Shown: positions 25,556 to 33,756, counted from the stretch's first letter. The stretch is DNA of 36,294 nucleotides from Chloroflexota bacterium (GCA_005880165.1 VBJP01000005.1:528-36821); one strand, 5' to 3'. The notes: generated from the sequence alone by a model not told the origin. A program made the numbers and translations.

Positions 25556-28204
25556 TCAGTCCGCCCGGGCATACGCGATCACGGCCTCGGACCGCATCGA
25601 GCGGCCCACTTCGAGCGCTCGTTCGACGGCTTCGTCGCCGATGGCGGCGCGCGCGGCCCCGACCGGGTCGCCTACCAGCCGCGCGGTGGCGGGCGGCCTG
25701 ACGGCTCCGGACGCCTCGCGGGCCGCCGTGGCCGCGCCCCACAGTGTTGCGACGCGCTCGTGGCGGCCCATCTCCCCTTCGACAGCCGCCACCAGGAGGA
25801 GGGCACCGTTGATCACGAGATGATTCCCGGCGGACAGGGCGAGATCGATGGACCGGAGGTAGAGCGCCTTGGCACCCTGCTTGTCCCCGATGAACCGGCG
25901 ACCATTACCCAGGACGATCATGGCCTCAATGGTCTCCCATCGATCGCCCACCTCCTCCGCCAGCGCCGCCGCACGCTGCAACACCGGAAGCGCGGTCGGT
26001 ACATCGCCCCGCGCGATGGCCGTGACCATTCCGAGTCCACGCAGGGCTTTGGCGGACCCCCTCCGATCTCCCAGCTCTTCAGCCACGCGCTGACTCTTTT
26101 CGAAGAGCTCGGCCGCTTGGTCCGGGTCCGCGTCGCCGCGCAGCACCGCACTCCACAGCAGCGCAAAACCGAGGTTGTAGAGACCTTCCATCTCGGCCGG
26201 TCGGTCTCCGCTGCCCTTAACGAGGGGTAGCGCCTCCTCGGCATGCGTTCGCGTTGCCGCGTGGTCGCCGTCCCACCAGGCCAACCCGCTCGCAGCGCCC
26301 AGCGCCTTGCCGCGCACCACCGGCAAAGAACCGGGAAGCGCGAGCAAACGGTCCAGCAGTCCGCGGCCCTCCCACATCGGTCCTCGCTGCTGCCAGTACC
26401 GCGAGAGCGCGGTGGCTGTCCGGAGACCGATGTCGGCCCGCTGTGCCTCGACGGCCCAGTCCAGTGCCCGCCGCAGGTTGGGGACTTCGCCTTCGCATCG
26501 GTCCAGCCAGACGGCCTGCTCCTCTCTGGTCAGGTGAGGCTCTGCTTCCTCCGCGAACGCCAAGAAGAACTGCGCCATCCGTTCGTGGGTGGCATCGGCG
26601 TCGAAATCGGTCCGGAGCCGGTCGGACGCGTATTCCAGGATCGTCTCGAGCATGCCAAAACGGGGCTCCCCGTCGGGTGCCTCACGCAGTCGGACGAGGC
26701 TCTTGCCGACGAGCGCATCGAGCCGCTGCAGCACTGGGATGCCTCGCCCTTCGCCCTCGGCGACCGCCGAGGCGCCTTCCAGCGAACAGCCCGCGGGGAA
26801 GACCGAGAGTCTCGCGAAAAGGCCGCGTTCCGGCTCCTCGAGCAGGTCATAGCTCCATTCGATGGCCGCTCGCATCGTCATCTGCCTCTCCGGTCGCCCT
26901 CGCGAGGATGAGGTCAGGAGCGGGAGTCGCCGGTCGAGACGGGTGACGATCGCCTCCGGGCTGAGGATGCGTATCTGGCCCGCGGCCAGTTCGATGGCCA
27001 GCGGCAGGCCGTCGAGCCGGGCGATGATGTCGGCAACTGCCGCTGCGTGCGCATCGGTCAATTCGAAGGCCGGTCGAACGGATCGAGCGCGTTCGACGAA
27101 CAGGGCAACCGCCGCAGAGCTTGGCTCGCCGCTGATCTCGAAGGGCTGGAGGTCGAACTCCTGCTCTCCGTACATGCCCAGTGGCGTGCGGCTGGTGACG
27201 AGGATGCGCAATCGCGGTGCCACTGCGAGCAGGCCGTCGACGACTGGAGCGCCCTGGATCACCTGTTCGAAGTTGTCGAGGACAAGCAAGAGCTCCCGGT
27301 CGCGGAGGTGGGCGCGTACGGCGGTCAGCGCGTCGCCGCCCGGATCGACGCGGGCACCCAGCGCCTGCGCGATCGTCAGGGGAATGAGCACCGGGTCGCG
27401 GATGGGTGCCAGATCGACGAAGAACGCGCCATCGGCGTGCTCGGTGAGGAGGTCCGCGGCGACCCTGAGCGCGACCCTGGTCTTCCCCGTTCCGCCGGCT
27501 CCCGTGAGCGTGACGAGCCGATGTGAGCGCACCAGCTCGGTCACCGCCGCCAGCTCCCGCTGCCGACCAACGAAGCTGGTCAGCTGTTCGGGCAGGTTGC
27601 CGGGATGGACGTCGATCGTCTTGAGCGCGGGAAAGTCCGAAGGCAGCCCTTCAATCTCCAGCTGCGAAATTCGTATCGGTGCCTCGAAATCCTTGAGCCG
27701 ATGGAAACCGAGATCGCGGATGCGCATGCCGGGCGGGAGGGATGGCTCGATGAGCGCGCGGGTCGAATCGGAGAGGAGCACCTGCCCGCCATGGCCGGCG
27801 GCAGCGATGCGTGCCGCCCGGTGGACGTCCAGCCCCACATAGCTGTCGCCGCCGCGTCGTCCCTCGCCCGTGTGCAGGCCCATGCGGACCCTGACGGTCG
27901 CTCCCTCCGGCCACTGCTCCTCGGCCAGCGCGCGTTGCGCGGAAGCGGCTGCGGCCAGGGCATCGGTCGCGGAGGAGAAGGCCACGAAGAACGAGTCGCC
28001 TTCGGTGGTGATCTCGATTCCTGCGCTGTCGCGGATCGCGGACCGCATGATGTTCGAATGCCGGTCCAGCAGATCCGCATAGCCGTCCGCCAGCTGGGTC
28101 AGGATGCGCGTGGAGCCTTCGATATCGGTGAACAGGAACGTCACCGTACCGGTCGGTAGTGCTCTCCTGGTTGATGCTCTCTTGGGCGCGAGAGGCATGG
28201 CCAC
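25556..28204 (-). CDS. Cyclase-homology domain fused to STAND/NB-ARC-type ATPase and helical repeats
   Basis: 882 residues. The order is class III cyclase homology domain (about 18-190), P-loop ATPase of the STAND type (about 208-480, Walker A GAGGTGKT at 235-242, Walker B LLLVLDNFEQ, then LVTSRTPLG), and helical TPR-like repeats to the end. Metal-binding Asp27 (FTDIEGST) and Asp70 (TEGDSFF) are kept, as is Arg132. The purine-specifying Lys is Thr66, and the transition-state Asn is His128 (GLDVHRAARI). Activity or nucleotide choice may therefore differ from the canonical enzyme at 2513-5752. Related actinobacterial proteins such as Rv0386 also have non-canonical residues at these sites. There is no C-terminal LuxR HTH. 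Start: GTG 28204 or ATG 28198; they differ by two residues. Confidence 0.9.
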   Translation of the reverse strand: MAMPLAPKRASTRRALPTGTVTFLFTDIEGSTRILTQLADGYADLLDRHSNIMRSAIRDSAGIEITTEGDSFFVAFSSATDALAAAASAQRALAEEQWPEGATVRVRMGLHTGEGRRGGDSYVGLDVHRAARIAAAGHGGQVLLSDSTRALIEPSLPPGMRIRDLGFHRLKDFEAPIRISQLEIEGLPSDFPALKTIDVHPGNLPEQLTSFVGRQRELAAVTELVRSHRLVTLTGAGGTGKTRVALRVAADLLTEHADGAFFVDLAPIRDPVLIPLTIAQALGARVDPGGDALTAVRAHLRDRELLLVLDNFEQVIQGAPVVDGLLAVAPRLRILVTSRTPLGMYGEQEFDLQPFEISGEPSSAAVALFVERARSVRPAFELTDAHAAAVADIIARLDGLPLAIELAAGQIRILSPEAIVTRLDRRLPLLTSSSRGRPERQMTMRAAIEWSYDLLEEPERGLFARLSVFPAGCSLEGASAVAEGEGRGIPVLQRLDALVGKSLVRLREAPDGEPRFGMLETILEYASDRLRTDFDADATHERMAQFFLAFAEEAEPHLTREEQAVWLDRCEGEVPNLRRALDWAVEAQRADIGLRTATALSRYWQQRGPMWEGRGLLDRLLALPGSLPVVRGKALGAASGLAWWDGDHAATRTHAEEALPLVKGSGDRPAEMEGLYNLGFALLWSAVLRGDADPDQAAELFEKSQRVAEELGDRRGSAKALRGLGMVTAIARGDVPTALPVLQRAAALAEEVGDRWETIEAMIVLGNGRRFIGDKQGAKALYLRSIDLALSAGNHLVINGALLLVAAVEGEMGRHERVATLWGAATAAREASGAVRPPATARLVGDPVGAARAAIGDEAVERALEVGRSMRSEAVIAYARAD

Positions 28205-28308
28205 ACTCGGTACGCGTCATGCACAGTCTGGCACGCGATCGCGGTCAAACACGAGGTGGGAAACTTGGGTGAGAGTCAGCCTGGCGAGTGACTTGCACTC
28301 CGAGCTTG

Positions 28309-28324
28309 TCGCGGACTCGCGACT
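28309..28324. repeat. Short inverted repeat upstream of the DinB-fold gene
   Basis: GTCGCG at 28309-28314 and CGCGAC at 28319-28324 around GACT, 22 bases before the ATG at 28346. It could be an operator. The rest of the gap 28205-28345 shows no clear promoter. Confidence 0.25.
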
Positions 28325-28345
28325 TTAGAGAGTTGGGATGGGGCC

Positions 28346-28846
28346 ATGAACGAATTGGTTCTCGAGGCGCTGCGCCACAACACCTGGGCGACCAAGCGCC
28401 TGCTCGAGTCTTGCCGAAGCCTCCAGGACGACCAGCTGTCGTCTGCCGGGATCGGAACCTACGGCGGCATCTTGGCCACCTTCCACCACATCATCCGAGC
28501 GGAGGCGGGTTACGTGTCGCGCATCCTCGGAATTCCCCGTTCCGCGTTGGCGAGCAGCGATAGCACGGACTTCGATGTGCTGGACTCGCCTGTCGAAGAG
28601 ACGGCAGGCCTCTGGGAGCAGTACCTGGCCCAGCCGGTCGACGCCGAACAATTCCTCATTCTCGACGAGGGGAAGTACCAGGCGCCCGCCAGCGTGCTCG
28701 TCGCGCAGGCGCTCCACCACGGGAACGCGCATCGCGAGCAGGTCTGCTCCATCCTCACCGGGCTTGGAATCGAGCCGCCGGACGTCCAAGCCTGGGCCTG
28801 GGCCGATGCAACTGGCCGCGGCCGTGAACGAAAGCCCGACGGCTGA
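28346..28846 (+). CDS. DinB-family (DUF664/YfiT-like) metal-binding four-helix bundle protein
   Basis: 166 residues. It begins with ELVLEALRHNTWATKRLLESC, a typical first helix of the DinB/YfiT fold. The likely metal ligands are His47 or His48 (FHHIIRAE) and His124/His125 and His129 (LHHGNAHREQV), the three-His pattern of this family. Members include thiol-dependent S-transferases (bacillithiol, mycothiol) and proteins with unknown roles; the substrate is not known here. The C-terminus (ADATGRGRERKPDG) is polar and unstructured. The start has a GGGATGGGGCC purine-rich run in front of the ATG. It is convergent with the small gene that ends three bases later. Confidence 0.88.
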   Translation: MNELVLEALRHNTWATKRLLESCRSLQDDQLSSAGIGTYGGILATFHHIIRAEAGYVSRILGIPRSALASSDSTDFDVLDSPVEETAGLWEQYLAQPVDAEQFLILDEGKYQAPASVLVAQALHHGNAHREQVCSILTGLGIEPPDVQAWAWADATGRGRERKPDG

Positions 28847-28849
28847 GAC

Positions 28850-29104
28850 TTAGGGGTTTCTCTCCCCGCGCGGCAGGCGTTCCGCATGACCGTCGGCCAC
28901 AAGTCGCCCATAGGCCTCGACGGCAGTCTCCCCAGTCGCCTGGAAACGCAGGTCGAAATTGTCCGCTCTCACGACGGCAGTGACCTCAACGTAACCATCG
29001 GCGATTGGTCGGAGGGACAGCCTGCGGACTCTCAGGCTCCCGCCGAGGTGACGCTGAAGGTCCGCTCGCAGCGCCTCCTCGAATCGCGCCTCTGCCTCGC
29101 TCAC
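28850..29104 (-). CDS. Small protein of unknown function
   Basis: 84 residues, not recognised. It is predicted to start with a helix rich in Glu and Ala (SEAEARFEEALRADLQRHLGG). Beta strands with alternating polarity follow (RVRRLSLRPIADGYVEVTAVVR, DNFDLRFQATGETAVEAYGRLVAD). It has no signal peptide, membrane helix or Cys. The GTG at 29104 has GAGG about eight bases upstream. Codon use (G or C at most third positions) fits the neighbours. The stop lies three bases from the end of the DinB-fold gene, which supports it as a real convergent gene. The function cannot be inferred. Confidence 0.6.
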   Translation of the reverse strand: MSEAEARFEEALRADLQRHLGGSLRVRRLSLRPIADGYVEVTAVVRADNFDLRFQATGETAVEAYGRLVADGHAERLPRGERNP

Positions 29105-29388
29105 CTGCGACCCTCAATGATTTACCGAACGTTATGACGGCGGCGCCGCGCGTCAAGGTGCACCAATGCTCATGCGATGATCGCGGACAGACCCCCCGAA
29201 AGCATTTCGCCTGAGGTCGGTGCTCGCGTGGGAGGGCCTAGGCGAAAACACCGCAGTTTTACGCAGTCGCAGATTCTGGTGCGTCGGGTTGGCGGGCGAC
29301 ACGTGTCACCCCAATCGACCGCCCGACCCTGCCAGACAGTCTGGCGAGCCGCATATAGGCCCAGCCGGCCCTGACCACACCGCCCGCG
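29105..29388. other. 284-base gap with two palindromes, no gene
   Basis: No reading frame here looks like a protein. Two palindromes stand out: GACACGTGTC at 29300-29309 and the 15-base odd palindrome GCCAGACAGTCTGGC at 29333-29347. They lie 40-90 bases past the end of the sugar-importer operon. The loop of the second is too small for a normal hairpin, so a protein-binding site is more likely than a terminator. Confidence 0.4.
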
Positions 29389-30228
29389 CTATTTCACGCT
29401 GCCCGCGAAGAGCCCTCGCACGTAGAACCGGTTGAGAACGACGAACAGCACCAGCGGCGGCAGAATGGCCAGCAGCGCCCCGGCGCTGATGACGTCCTGC
29501 CGCGCCAGATGGGCTGATTGCAGGTTGGCGATCCCCACAGTCAGCGGCTGATGCTCCTGGTCGAGAAGGGTCAGGCCCAGCAAGAGATCGTTCCAGACAA
29601 AGACGAAGTCAATGATCGCAAAGCTCACGATGCCGGGCAGCGCCAACGGCAGGACGATCCGTCGGAACTCGTCAAGGTGGCCGGCCCCATCCACCTGCCC
29701 GGCCTCGGTTAGCTCGCGGGGCACGGAGGCGAAGAACCCGCCGAGCATGAATACCGCCCAGCCCAGACCAAATCCGGTGTGGACCAGAACCATGCCCAGG
29801 AACGGCTGCCACGACCCCTCGCTGAAACCGAGGGCGCGGAACCAGGGCAGCAGCGGAATCAGGATGATCTGAACCGGCACGATCATGGTCGTGATCAGGA
29901 GGAAGTAGAGCAGCCCCCGGCCGCGGAAGCGCATCCGCGTGAAGGCGTACGCGGCCAACGCACCAACGGCGACGGTCGAGGCCACCGAAAAGCCGGTGAT
30001 GATCAGGCTGTTCATCGTCTTGCCGGCCAGCCCGGCCTCCTGCCAGGCGCGACCGAAGTTGTCGAGGGTGAGGCTCGCGCCGGCGAGGTTCCACCAGCCC
30101 TCGCGAATTTCAGCGAAGGGGCGCACGGCAGTCATCACGACCGTCATCACTGGCACCAGCCACACGATCGAGAGCAGGGTCAGTACGGCGTAGATGGCAG
30201 CCGTGCCAAGCCACCTGGGACGCGCCAT
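29389..30228 (-). CDS. Carbohydrate ABC transporter permease (MalG-like, CUT1)
   Basis: 279 residues with six predicted membrane helices. The first is about 10-34 and the last about 250-270. The EAA loop that docks the ATPase is present (ELTEAGQVDGAGHLDEFRRIVLPLALPG). The short N-terminus and the ending (NRFYVRGLFAGSVK) are typical of MalG-type subunits, which pair with a MalF-type partner to move sugars or sugar-like oligomers into the cell. It is the third gene of the operon, after the binding protein and the MalF-like gene, and starts three bases after the end of the latter. No ATPase gene is present, as in many CUT1 systems that share one MsmK/MalK-type subunit. Confidence 0.94.
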   Translation of the reverse strand: MARPRWLGTAAIYAVLTLLSIVWLVPVMTVVMTAVRPFAEIREGWWNLAGASLTLDNFGRAWQEAGLAGKTMNSLIITGFSVASTVAVGALAAYAFTRMRFRGRGLLYFLLITTMIVPVQIILIPLLPWFRALGFSEGSWQPFLGMVLVHTGFGLGWAVFMLGGFFASVPRELTEAGQVDGAGHLDEFRRIVLPLALPGIVSFAIIDFVFVWNDLLLGLTLLDQEHQPLTVGIANLQSAHLARQDVISAGALLAILPPLVLFVVLNRFYVRGLFAGSVK

Positions 30229-30231
30229 CGG

Positions 30232-31142
30232 CTACGCCTCCGCCTCGCGGAGCAACGACCGAAGGTAGGGATAGGCGCCGACCACCATCAGCCCGCTGAG
30301 CAACACGGCGGGATGGCGACGACCTCGGTGTCGGTGCCTGGTCCGCCGTTGGTCGTCACCCACACGACGTCGAAGGTGCGCAGCGCGTAGATGACGAAGA
30401 CGACCGCAACGATGACCATTGCCGGTCGCAGTGAGGGAACAACGATGTGGCGCACCACCTGGAAGGCGTTGGCCCCCTCCACCCGCGCGGCCTCGACCAG
30501 CTCGGGATTGAGCGCGGTAAGGCCCGCGGTAAAGCTGATCACCCCGAATCCGGTCAGCGCCCAGAATGCCGGGGCGATGACCGTCAGGTTGACGAGTGGA
30601 ATCTGGGTGATGCCCAAGGACAGAGAGCCAACGTCGGACAACCACTCGCCGAGGCGCAGATGCAGCGGCCCGAGGTCGAGCCTCGCACCATCGAGGCCGA
30701 CCACGCCAATCGCCGCCGAGAGGGCCCCGAAGTCGGGGTTGTAGACAAGCGCCCAGAGGACCCCGGCTGCCGTCAGCGAGACGGTCATGGGCAGCACGAA
30801 GACCGTGCGGAAGATCCGCGCCGCGCGAGCGGTCTCCCAGACCAAGACGGCAACCGCCAGGGAGAAGGCGGTCGTGACGATCGGGAAGATGACGAGCCAG
30901 ATGAGCGTGTTGCGAACGGCGTTCCAGAACCGACCGTCGCCGAGCACCTCGAGGTAGTTCCCCAGACCGACGAACTGCCAGCGGCCCGGGTCGACCACCG
31001 TCCACGGCGACAGTACGCTCCAGCGGAAGAAGCTCGACAAGATCGTGTTGAGCGCGGGCCACAGGTAGAAGAGGGCGAAGGCGGCCAGCGCGGGCAGCAG
31101 GAAGAGGTAGGGTACCGCCCGCGCGCGACCGGCTTGCTGCAT
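30232..31142 (-). CDS. Carbohydrate ABC transporter permease (MalF-like, CUT1), frame interrupted near the C-terminus
   Basis: From the ATG at 31142 the protein has a MalF-type layout: first helix LFLLPALAAFALFYLWPAL (about 13-31), FVGLGNYLEVLGDGRFW, an EAA loop (ELVEAARVEGANAFQVVRHIVVPSL), and the conserved TNGGPGTDTEVVAI near the end. At about 30304-30317 the frame breaks. The uninterrupted frame stops at 30288, while the other frame gives AVLLSGLMVVGAYPYLRSLLREAEA and stops at 30232. That stop lies three bases before the MalG-like start, so it is the natural end. Permeases of this group usually have about 20 more residues between the GGPG motif and the last part of helix 6, so a deletion of some 60 bases (not a multiple of three) is more likely than a single-base error. 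If real, the importer may be inactive. Confidence 0.85.
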
Positions 31143-31156
31143 GGCTCGACCGGAGG

Positions 31157-32467
31157 TCAGCCGCCCGCGCCGCTGCTCGCGTCCACCATCGCCTTGATGA
31201 AGGCGTTCACGTCGTGGGTCTGGATCAGCTTCTTGAGCTCCTCGCGCTCGACGGTCTGCACCTGGCCTCCGATCGCGTCGTCGAGATCGTAGACCGCTGT
31301 CCCCTGGCTGAACAGCTTGGCGGCCTTGCGGTCATTGTCGGTGGGGTAGACGGATGGATCGGTCTTGGCATTGGGAGCGATGAACCCGCCGAGCTTCGCC
31401 CAGATGGCCTGCGCATCTGCCGAGCCGAGGTACTCGGCGAAAGCCTTGGCGGCACTCGGGTTCTTCGTAGCTTTGGCGACCGCGAACAGGTCGCCGGAGA
31501 CGAAGTGCACGTCGCTGAAGGCGGGGTTCGGTGCCGGCATCTCGAAGAAGGTGTAGTCCTTTTTCGGATCGAGGTCCTTGCCACAGTTGGCGGGCGTGGT
31601 CAGGTTGACGAATGCGCCCTGGTTCTGGAAGACCGCCTTCTTTTGGCTGGCCCATTCGCAGTTGGCATCGGTGAAGCCGATGTCGAGGGCGTTGGACGGG
31701 AAGTAGCTCTTGACGAAGTCGCTGAAGGTCTGGAAGGCCTTGACCACGTCCGGGTCGTCCCACTTCACGGATCCGTCGATCAGCCCGTTGAACTTGTCTG
31801 CCCCCGCGACCTTGGCCAGAAATGCGTCGCTCCACTGGGTCGGCACCCAGACGTCTTTGGCACCTACCGCGAACGGTGCGTACTTCCCACCTGACTTGAT
31901 CTTGTCGAGCGCCGCGGTGAAATCGCTCCAGCTGGAGGGGTCGCTGATGCCTAGCTGCTGCAGTACGTCGTTGCGGTGCCAGATCAGGGCGTTGACGTTG
32001 CCCTTGAAGAAGACGCCGTAGGCGTGACCGCTGTACGAGCCGATCGTCCGGATCGAGGCGGAGTATTCGCTGTCGCTGACCCACTTGTCCCACACGTCAT
32101 CGAGTGGCATGAGCAGATCCTGCTTGGCCAGCGTGTGAATCAGCCCGGGCAGGACGCTCACCACGTCTGGCGGACTGCCGGCCGAGAATTGCTGAATCAT
32201 CTGCGAGTTCAGATCATCGAAGGGGACCTGTACGAGGGTCACCTTGACTCCGGGATTGGCCGTGCTGAAGCCGGCGACGACCTGCTTGAAGGCGTCACCC
32301 TCGGCCCCGGCCCAGGCATGGACAACCCGGATCTCGCCGGAGAGCGCCGCGGCAGATCCTGCCGGGGCCGTCGACGCACCGTTGCCCCCGCTGCAGGCGG
32401 CGAGCACAAGGGTCAGGGCGATGGTCGCCGCAGTGACCGCCTTGCGGCCGAATGGTTGGCGCGCCAT
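31157..32467 (-). CDS. Sugar-binding lipoprotein of a CUT1 ABC importer
   Basis: 436 residues. A signal peptide with Arg3, Arg8 and Lys9 and a hydrophobic core ends in the lipobox LAAC with lipidated Cys25, followed by a Gly/Ser/Ala-rich tether. The mature protein is a family 1 extracellular solute-binding protein. It shows IRVVHAWAGAEGDAFKQVVAGFSTANPGVKV near the start and SPPDVVSV around residue 95. MPLDDVWDKW and the GVFFKGNVNALIWHRNDVLQQLGI hinge region follow, and the end has a helical domain 2. Trp-rich patches suggest a carbohydrate ligand. It is the first gene of the importer operon. The ATG has a GGGAGG site eight bases upstream and a 35-base leader. It is controlled by the promoter and palindrome directly upstream. 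Confidence 0.95.
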   Translation of the reverse strand: MARQPFGRKAVTAATIALTLVLAACSGGNGASTAPAGSAAALSGEIRVVHAWAGAEGDAFKQVVAGFSTANPGVKVTLVQVPFDDLNSQMIQQFSAGSPPDVVSVLPGLIHTLAKQDLLMPLDDVWDKWVSDSEYSASIRTIGSYSGHAYGVFFKGNVNALIWHRNDVLQQLGISDPSSWSDFTAALDKIKSGGKYAPFAVGAKDVWVPTQWSDAFLAKVAGADKFNGLIDGSVKWDDPDVVKAFQTFSDFVKSYFPSNALDIGFTDANCEWASQKKAVFQNQGAFVNLTTPANCGKDLDPKKDYTFFEMPAPNPAFSDVHFVSGDLFAVAKATKNPSAAKAFAEYLGSADAQAIWAKLGGFIAPNAKTDPSVYPTDNDRKAAKLFSQGTAVYDLDDAIGGQVQTVEREELKKLIQTHDVNAFIKAMVDASSGAGG

Positions 32468-32485
32468 GTTCTGGGCCTCCCATCT

Positions 32486-32505
32486 TGTCTAGACTAGTCT
32501 AGACA
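32486..32505. promoter_or_regulatory. Perfect 20-bp palindromic operator on the start point of the importer operon
   Basis: TGTCTAGACT followed by its exact reverse complement. It lies three bases after the -10 (32509-32514) of the importer promoter, so it covers the expected transcription start. A bound dimer would block RNA polymerase. The divergent gene 114 bases away encodes a GntR/LacI-type hybrid regulator, the natural candidate to bind it. No other copy was seen in the window. Confidence 0.8.
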
Positions 32506-32508
32506 GCG

Positions 32509-32537
32509 AACCTACTCCGATGGCCACCCAGCGTCAA
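32509..32537 (-). promoter_or_regulatory. Promoter of the sugar-importer operon
   Basis: -35 TTGACG at 32532-32537 and -10 TAGGTT at 32509-32514, separated by exactly 17 bases: the best sigma-70-type promoter in the window. Start of transcription is expected at about 32502, inside the palindrome, giving a leader of about 35 bases with a Shine-Dalgarno site. Confidence 0.75.
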
Positions 32538-32603
32538 ATGGCAACGGGCGATCCGGAAGTGGAATCTCTCGCCACCGAGCAGCGGCCCGTGCAACTCGCG
32601 GTC

Positions 32604-32609
32604 TATACT
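32604..32609 (+). promoter_or_regulatory. -10 hexamer of the regulator gene
   Basis: TATACT, ten bases before the ATG at 32620. The ten bases 32600-32609 (GGTCTATACT) match the operator half-site at eight of ten positions, so weak autoregulation is possible, but the other half is not conserved. Confidence 0.5.
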
Positions 32610-32619
32610 GCGGGCCGAG

Positions 32620-33753
32620 ATGAGCACAACGCACCGCATCCCCCTTCATCGGCGGATCGCTGAGGCACTCGAGTCCGACATTCGGGGCGGGAGCTTTGCG
32701 CCGGGGGCCCGGTTGCCTGCCGAGCCCGAGCTTGCCGGGCGCTTTGGCGTTAGCCGCGGAACGGTCCGGCAAGCCCTTGGCACGCTGCGTGAGCGCGGCG
32801 TGCTAGAGGCGATCCCCGGACGCGGCAGCTTCGTGACCAGCGGCCGTCCCAGCCGACCCGAGACCCGGCGCCGGGTGATCGGCGTGATCGTGCCCTCGGT
32901 CGCCGAGCCATACGTTCCCGACCTGCTGGGATGGATCGAGGACGAGCTGCACGCTCGCGGCTATTCGATGCTGGTCGGCAGCAGCGGTTCGACGCGCGAG
33001 CAGCAGGCCGGCCGCATCGCCCGCATCCTTGAGGAAGGGGCCGCTGGCCTGATCGCCTACCCGATCGACTACGATCCCGATCCGGCGCTCTTCGCGCACC
33101 TCGTCCAGTCGGGGTTCCCGGTACTGCTCATCGATCGGCACCTGGTTGGCCTGGCGATCGACTCGGTGCTGCCGGACAATCTCGGCGGCGCCTACTCCGC
33201 GGTGTCCCACCTGGCCGAGCTGGGACATCGGCGCATCGGCTTCCTGTCGACCGACAACCTCAGTACCACCTCGGTGGCCGAGAGGCTCCAGGGCTACCAG
33301 CAGGCGCTCGTGGCACACGGCATCCCGTTGGATGACCGGCTCATCTGGGCGGAGATCCCCCTTCGGCGGCGCTGGCCGCGCGAGGTCCGGGCTCAGAACG
33401 AGGTGGCGCTGATCGCGCGCCACGTCGCGCGAGAGCAGCCAACAGCGATCTTCACCCTGCACGACGGGCTGGCGAGTGACGTACTCGATGCGGCTGGATC
33501 ACTGGGGCTTCGCGTCCCCGACCAGCTCGCGATCGCCACCTTCGATGACGACCCGCCAGCCAGCCAGCTCTCGGTCCCGCTGACCGCCGTGGCCCAGCCG
33601 CGCGAGCAGCTCGGCCGTCAAGCCGTGAGCTTGATCGTCGATCGCATCGAGGGGCGGCGCACGGAAGTGGCGCGCATCGTGCTGCCGACCAGGCTGGTGC
33701 TCCGCCGCTCGAGTGGCGGGCAGGTCGCATTCGCAGGCGAATCGACCGCCTGA
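32620..33753 (+). CDS. GntR/LacI-hybrid transcription regulator (AraR-like architecture)
   Basis: 377 residues. The N-terminus is a GntR winged helix, about 7-75: LHRRIAEALESDIRGGSFAPGARLPAEPELAGRFGVSRGTVRQAL, then LRERGVLEAIPGRGSFV. The rest, about 86-365, is a LacI/PurR-type sugar-sensing domain: VIGVIVPSVAEPYVPDLLGWIEDE, LIDRHLVGLAIDSVLPDNLGGAYSAVSHLAELGHRRIGFLS, FTLHDGLASDVLDAAGSLGLRVPDQLAIATFDD. This fusion is known from AraR of Bacillus subtilis. There it represses sugar uptake genes by binding palindromes and lets go when the sugar binds. The gene is divergent from the importer and leads the nitrilase and glycosidase genes, so it is probably the local repressor. The start follows a TATACT -10 by ten bases. 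Confidence 0.94.
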   Translation: MSTTHRIPLHRRIAEALESDIRGGSFAPGARLPAEPELAGRFGVSRGTVRQALGTLRERGVLEAIPGRGSFVTSGRPSRPETRRRVIGVIVPSVAEPYVPDLLGWIEDELHARGYSMLVGSSGSTREQQAGRIARILEEGAAGLIAYPIDYDPDPALFAHLVQSGFPVLLIDRHLVGLAIDSVLPDNLGGAYSAVSHLAELGHRRIGFLSTDNLSTTSVAERLQGYQQALVAHGIPLDDRLIWAEIPLRRRWPREVRAQNEVALIARHVAREQPTAIFTLHDGLASDVLDAAGSLGLRVPDQLAIATFDDDPPASQLSVPLTAVAQPREQLGRQAVSLIVDRIEGRRTEVARIVLPTRLVLRRSSGGQVAFAGESTA

Positions 33754-33756
33754 CCG

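Noticed and set aside
26243..27842. Several plus-strand frames opposite the second cyclase gene
   Set aside because: Arg/Ser/Pro-rich products with no family similarity; typical of wrong-frame reading of GC-rich DNA.
29333..29347. Rho-independent terminator of the importer operon
   Set aside because: The palindrome has a single central base and no T tract, so a stable transcription-ending hairpin is unlikely.
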